Shown in pieces: positions 16,655 to 19,063 of a DNA stretch of 19,063 nt. This DNA is from Proteobacteria bacterium UBA6729 (GTDB lineage Bacteria > Pseudomonadota > Gammaproteobacteria > Porifericomitales > Porifericomitaceae). Below the pieces are notes generated by a model, which was not told the DNA's origin, did no database searches, and worked only from the letters and a program-made list of their open reading frames with translations. The DNA lies in contig DKIB01000101.1 in NCBI GenBank assembly GCA_002454015.1, positions 1 to 19,063 on the forward strand, given 5' to 3'. The translations under genes were made by a program, and so were the position numbers. Numbering within the stretch: position 1 is the stretch's first letter; every line of letters begins with the position of its first letter.

Positions 16655-17155
16655 ATGGTATTCCACTACTACAATAGACTGGGCCGCAGGGCCCAGGCGA
16701 TATATCGTGCCAGCGACCGACTGACCGAGGTATCGCTGGGGGTGGCGGTGGCGGAGTTGCAGCACCAGGCAGCCGAGGTGCGGCAGCTTCTGCAGGAGGG
16801 GCAGCACACGGCATTGCGGGAGGGCTGCCAGCGTTTTGCCGACGCATTCACCGAACAACTGGGCATTGCCGGGGTGAGCATCAGGATGTTGAACAGTCGG
16901 CCCCGCAAGTCCGGCTGCGAACTGTACGGTCTGTATGAGCGCGAGTATCCCGAACAGGGGCCTGTGCAATGCTGCATTCAGCTGTGGATGCGTACCGCTC
17001 ACCACAAGCGCATCGTCGCCTTCCCGACTTTCATGCGCACCCTGTTGCATGAGTTATGCCACCATCTGGACTACGAGCTCTATCGCTTGCCGGACAGCCT
17101 GCATACGGAGGGCTTCTTCAAGCGCGAGTCCAGCCTGTACCAGCAACTGCGATGA
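16655..17155 (+). CDS. Small HExxH zincin-like protein
   Basis: The 166-residue protein has no signal peptide or membrane segment. It carries a metallopeptidase-type HELCH motif (His132, Glu133, His136) in a helix [13 protein letters not shown], with His150 and Glu152 in [13 protein letters not shown] as candidate further zinc ligands. The N-terminal half is helical. I do not recognise a named peptidase family; SprT-like and other small zincins share the HExxH-x(n)-H layout. The start is taken at ATG 16655, while an in-frame GTG at 16634 would overlap the putative promoter. Its TGA overlaps the msrA start in ATGA, so the two are probably co-translated. Catalytic activity is unproven. Confidence 0.72.
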   Translation: MVFHYYNRLGRRAQAIYRASDRLTEVSLGVAVAELQHQAAEVRQLLQEGQHTALREGCQRFADAFTEQLGIAGVSIRMLNSRPRKSGCELYGLYEREYPEQGPVQCCIQLWMRTAHHKRIVAFPTFMRTLLHELCHHLDYELYRLPDSLHTEGFFKRESSLYQQLR

Positions 17156-17706
17156 CGCTGCACTACATCACCGGCCACGCACTGCATCCCCCCTGGCCGC
17201 CGGGTATGGAACAGGCCCTGTTTGCCATGGGGTGCTTCTGGGGGGCGGAACGCCTGTACTGGCAGCAGGGCGTTTACTGCACCGCCGTGGGCTATGCCGG
17301 TGGCCATGTAGCAGACCCGGATTATCGGCAGGTCTGTACGGGTTCCACCGGGCACACCGAGACCGTGCTCGTCGTCCATGACCCGGATACCCACCCCTAC
17401 ATGACGCTGCTGCAGACCTTCTGGGAAGGGCATGACCCCACCCAGGGCAATCGCCAGGGCAATGACATCGGCAGCCAGTATCGCTCCGCCATCTTCACGG
17501 CCACCCCCGCACAGGCCGAACTGGCAAGGCAGTCCTGCGAGCAGTACCAGCAATGCCTGAGCAGACAGGGCCTGGGCAAAATCACTACCGGGCTGTTGCC
17601 GGCCCCGACCTTCTACCATGCCGAGGACTACCACCAGCAGTACCTGGCCCGGAACCCCGGTGGCTATTGTGGTTTGGGGGGAACCGGCGTACCCTTCAGC
17701 CCATGA
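17152..17706 (+). CDS. msrA: Peptide methionine sulfoxide reductase MsrA
   Basis: The 184-residue protein is a complete MsrA. The catalytic motif is GCFWGAE (Cys28, Glu33), and GYAGGH, GSTGHTE, the [11 protein letters not shown] block and the C-terminal GGYCGLGG (Cys173) are all present. It reduces the S epimer of methionine sulfoxide with thioredoxin-derived electrons. It resembles the E. coli enzyme most, but the second C-terminal recycling cysteine is absent (GTGVPFSP). There is no signal peptide, so it is cytoplasmic. Its start overlaps the zincin-like gene and its stop overlaps the next gene, both in ATGA junctions. A longer in-frame start at 17056 would run back through the upstream gene and is rejected. 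Confidence 0.96.
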   Translation: MTLHYITGHALHPPWPPGMEQALFAMGCFWGAERLYWQQGVYCTAVGYAGGHVADPDYRQVCTGSTGHTETVLVVHDPDTHPYMTLLQTFWEGHDPTQGNRQGNDIGSQYRSAIFTATPAQAELARQSCEQYQQCLSRQGLGKITTGLLPAPTFYHAEDYHQQYLARNPGGYCGLGGTGVPFSP

Positions 17707-18044
17707 ACAAAGCCACCATCATGGTCTGCCTGCTGTGGGCGGGGTGCCTGTATGCGGAAGAGGAGCCGAGTCCCATGGATCTGCAGTATGCCGAACTGGA
17801 ACAGGCCCGGGAACAGTTGCAATGGCGACTGGACACCCTGCAATATCGTGTGCGAGGGCGCCCCATGCCCGCTGCCGAGGCCGGGCAGATCGGCCGTACC
17901 CTGGGGCACGGCTATCGCATCCTGCGTCACCCACCACTGCGTGCCGCCTTCCGTTCCCCGGAAGAGCTCACCGCAGAACGGCAACAGCTGGATTCCATCA
18001 ACCGCAGGCTGGACCGCGTAGAGGCGTTGCTGGCCCCGGATTGA
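17703..18044 (+). CDS. Small exported helical protein, unknown function
   Basis: The 113-residue product begins with a hydrophobic signal peptide, cleaved most likely after LYA at residues 16-18. An acidic then strongly helical mature part follows, with Glu/Gln/Leu/Arg-rich heptad-like stretches at about 25-50 and 85-110, suggesting a coiled coil. A lipobox reading (WAGC) is imperfect, since position -3 is Trp. No family is recognised. The ATG overlaps the msrA stop in ATGA, making it the third gene of a coupled operon. tRNA-Ser starts 36 bp after its stop. Confidence 0.68.
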   Translation: MNKATIMVCLLWAGCLYAEEEPSPMDLQYAELEQAREQLQWRLDTLQYRVRGRPMPAAEAGQIGRTLGHGYRILRHPPLRAAFRSPEELTAERQQLDSINRRLDRVEALLAPD

Positions 18045-18080
18045 CCTGCACCCCCCGAGGGCATCATCATGGGCACCGCC

Positions 18081-18170
<90 letters not shown>

Positions 18171-18201
18171 TAGCCGTTCAAATGATCCGAAAAGTCCCAG
18201 A

Positions 18202-18224
18202 AAACCCTGCCCTGTAAAGGGTTT
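18202..18224 (+). terminator. Possible stem-loop terminator after tRNA-Ser
   Basis: AAACCCT at 18202-18208 pairs with AGGGTTT at 18218-18224 around a nine-base loop, starting 32 bases after the tRNA CCA end. The stem ends in TTT and is followed by CTCC, so it lacks a proper U-run. It may be a weak terminator or processing stem. Confidence 0.35.
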
Positions 18225-18240
18225 CTCCAATGACAGTGAC

Positions 18241-18266
18241 TCCCGGCTTGCCCATGCAGGCCGGGA
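18241..18266. repeat. GC-rich 7-bp inverted repeat
   Basis: TCCCGGC at 18241-18247 is the inverse complement of GCCGGGA at 18260-18266, with a 12-base loop. It is one of three neighbouring stems after tRNA-Ser. Confidence 0.45.
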
Positions 18267-18278
18267 GATTCAGGGCAT

Positions 18279-18315
18279 GCCGGATGCCGAGCTGCGAGCA
18301 GTTTGGCATCCCGGC
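18279..18315. repeat. Long hairpin with one bulge
   Basis: GCCGGATGCC at 18279-18288 pairs with GGCATCC at 18305-18311 and, after a bulged C, GGC at 18313-18315, giving about ten base pairs. Inside, CTG/CAG closes a CGAG tetraloop. It could be part of a structured RNA or a palindromic element. Confidence 0.45.
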
Positions 18316-18459
18316 TCGGCCTCGGCCCGCGCGCCTCACTACAAACTGACCAGCACCAGGGACAGGATTCCGGCCCTGGAATGCAGGGCCTGTAGCGAGA
18401 AGCCCCCGGCCAGGCCCAATCAGACCATTGCCCGGGAACTGGCCCGCATCAGGGGAAAA
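18304..18459 (+). pseudogene. Possible zinc-ribbon transposase N-terminal fragment
   Basis: One plus-strand frame encodes a HYKLTSTRDRIPALECRAC segment followed by SEKPPARPNQTIARELARIR. This resembles my memory of the start of a family of zinc-ribbon, transposase-like proteins (RIPALxCxxCxEKPPxKSN pattern). There is no start codon with a ribosome binding site, the frame upstream runs into tRNA-Ser, and the similarity fades after about 50 residues. It would therefore be a decayed remnant. The assignment rests on pattern memory and is weak. Confidence 0.3.
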
Positions 18460-18577
18460 GGCACGGTGTACGATGGCGGGGTCCGGGATCTCAGGTGCGG
18501 GCTCAATGAATCCCGGTGTTGGTGTTCGGCAATCTTGCATGGCAGGCGCTCCACCTGTTCCGGGTTTTCAGCCGATT

Positions 18578-18630
18578 TCAACCCATTACGGCAACAGAGC
18601 TTACCATCCTAAATCCGCGTAATGGGTTGA
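18578..18630. repeat. 13-bp perfect inverted repeat
   Basis: TCAACCCATTACG at 18578-18590 and CGTAATGGGTTGA at 18618-18630 are perfect inverse complements with a 27-base spacer. The arms do not match the integron attC core consensus (GTTRRRY). GGGTT at 18562-18566 could pair alternatively with AACCC at 18580-18584. It may be an operator, a mobile-element end pair or an RNA hairpin upstream of the last gene. Confidence 0.65.
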
Positions 18631-18665
18631 TAATCAAGGGGTTTTACAATAATCGTCGGGATGGC

Positions 18666-18695
18666 TTGTTTTTTGCGCGTGTTTTTGCGTACGAT
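18666..18695 (+). promoter_or_regulatory. Candidate promoter of the terminal secreted-protein gene
   Basis: TTGTTT at 18666-18671 and TACGAT at 18690-18695 are separated by 18 bp. The predicted start near 18702 gives a leader of about 32 nt. TACAAT at 18645-18650 is an alternative -10 but has no well-spaced -35. Confidence 0.35.
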
Positions 18696-18733
18696 GGGCT
18701 GACTGCCCAGTCCGGTTTTTGGGAGGAACTACC

Positions 18734-19036
18734 ATGGAAAAAGCACTGAAACTCATATTGCTGTCATCTGTTTTGACGGTTGCGCCCGTATCGGTTGCGG
18801 TTGCAGAGGAGCAGATGGACTACATGCCAAGTTTGATTACGAAGACGCCCCTGGAGGGTCGCATGCTGGCCATAAAGATTGTCAGAAAGACAATAGGAAC
18901 GATTCAGAGAAGCTCTGAAATCAAGGCCAAGGTTCGGCAGGACTATCAGGATGATGCTGAACTGCTGATGAGAGCAGCGGAACTCGTTGCGATAGAGTTT
19001 AAAACCATCGCCATTGCCAACAACTACTGGCGATAA
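18734..19036 (+). CDS. Small secreted protein of unknown function
   Basis: The 100-residue product has a clear signal peptide (residues 1-24, cleavage after VAVA) and a mature part of about 76 residues without cysteines. The mature part is predicted largely helical and rich in Ile, Lys, Glu and Ala, ending in IANNYWR. No family is recognised. The start is strongly supported by GGAGG at 18722-18726, seven bases before the ATG at 18734. An in-frame upstream start would lie on the ribosome binding site itself. Base composition is more AT-rich than the neighbouring genes. Together with the adjacent tRNA-Ser and decayed region this suggests acquisition, though no integrase is visible. Confidence 0.75.
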   Translation: MEKALKLILLSSVLTVAPVSVAVAEEQMDYMPSLITKTPLEGRMLAIKIVRKTIGTIQRSSEIKAKVRQDYQDDAELLMRAAELVAIEFKTIAIANNYWR

Positions 19037-19038
19037 TC

Positions 19039-19061
19039 CACGGACCTGAGGCTACTCCGTG
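19039..19061 (+). terminator. Possible terminator stem at window edge
   Basis: CACGGA at 19039-19044 pairs with TCCGTG at 19056-19061 just after the last stop codon. The window ends two bases later, so whether a U-run follows cannot be seen. Confidence 0.35.
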
Positions 19062-19063
19062 CA

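Larger units (their letters stand above)
18171..18733. other. Gene-poor, hairpin-rich region after tRNA-Ser
   Basis: No convincing intact gene lies in these 563 bp. Open frames here either overlap the tRNA or lack a ribosome binding site and family resemblance. The region holds three hairpins (18202-18224, 18241-18266, 18279-18315), a possible transposase fragment, a 13-bp inverted repeat (18578-18630) and the promoter region of the last gene. The final 130 bp or so are visibly more AT-rich than the rest of the window. Confidence 0.7.

Noticed and set aside
18178..18540. A 120-codon minus-strand frame in the region after tRNA-Ser
   Set aside because: Pro/Gly/Arg-rich with no ribosome binding site or domain; looks like chance in GC-rich DNA.
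18578..18630. Integron attC site
   Set aside because: Although the arms are long and inverted, neither outer end gives the GTTRRRY core, and no cassette structure is visible.

Overview
The window looks like a moderately GC-rich chromosomal segment of a non-enteric gammaproteobacterium. The evidence is the tig-clpP-clpX-lon order, a full-length YhdP-like AsmA protein, an E. coli-type MsrA, and tRNA genes that encode their own CCA. No rank below class can be assigned from the sequence alone. Almost every base is coding except a stretch of about 560 bp after the tRNA-Ser gene. No CRISPR array or intact insertion sequence was found.

Left part (59-5291). A minus-strand operon encodes an ABC-2 exporter ATPase, its permease and a periplasmic L,D-transpeptidase, with successive genes joined by ATGA overlaps. 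Divergent from it, 47 bp away, are a membrane sensor histidine kinase and an overlapping NtrC-type sigma-54 activator with an intact GAFTGA loop. The two units may be linked as an envelope-sensing and envelope-modifying pair, but this is inferred from layout only.

Centre (5294-14939). One co-directional minus-strand block runs promoter, tRNA-Leu(UAG), tig, clpP, clpX, lon, yhdP. It joins a co-translational chaperone, two ATP-dependent proteases and an envelope lipid-transport protein. Its unusual points are a trigger factor that starts nine bases after the tRNA CCA end without a Shine-Dalgarno sequence, a divergent trigger-factor sequence, and a clpP start best placed at a TTG codon.

Right-centre (14969-18044). 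A secreted glutaredoxin-like protein (DUF4124-like plus CxxC) converges on a minus-strand pair encoding an SDR oxidoreductase and a tiny lipoprotein with two CX3CX6C motifs. The two stop codons lie inside a perfect 14-bp palindrome. Then comes a plus-strand operon of a small HExxH zincin-like protein, MsrA and a small exported helical protein, again linked by ATGA overlaps. Several of these products concern thiols, disulfides or methionine oxidation, mostly in the envelope.

Right end (18081-19063). tRNA-Ser(UGA) with an atypical C at position 33 is followed by a hairpin-rich gene-poor stretch that holds a possible broken zinc-ribbon transposase fragment and a 13-bp inverted repeat. The window closes with a small secreted orphan protein that has an excellent ribosome binding site. 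This end has the features of a small accessory or insertion region beside a tRNA.
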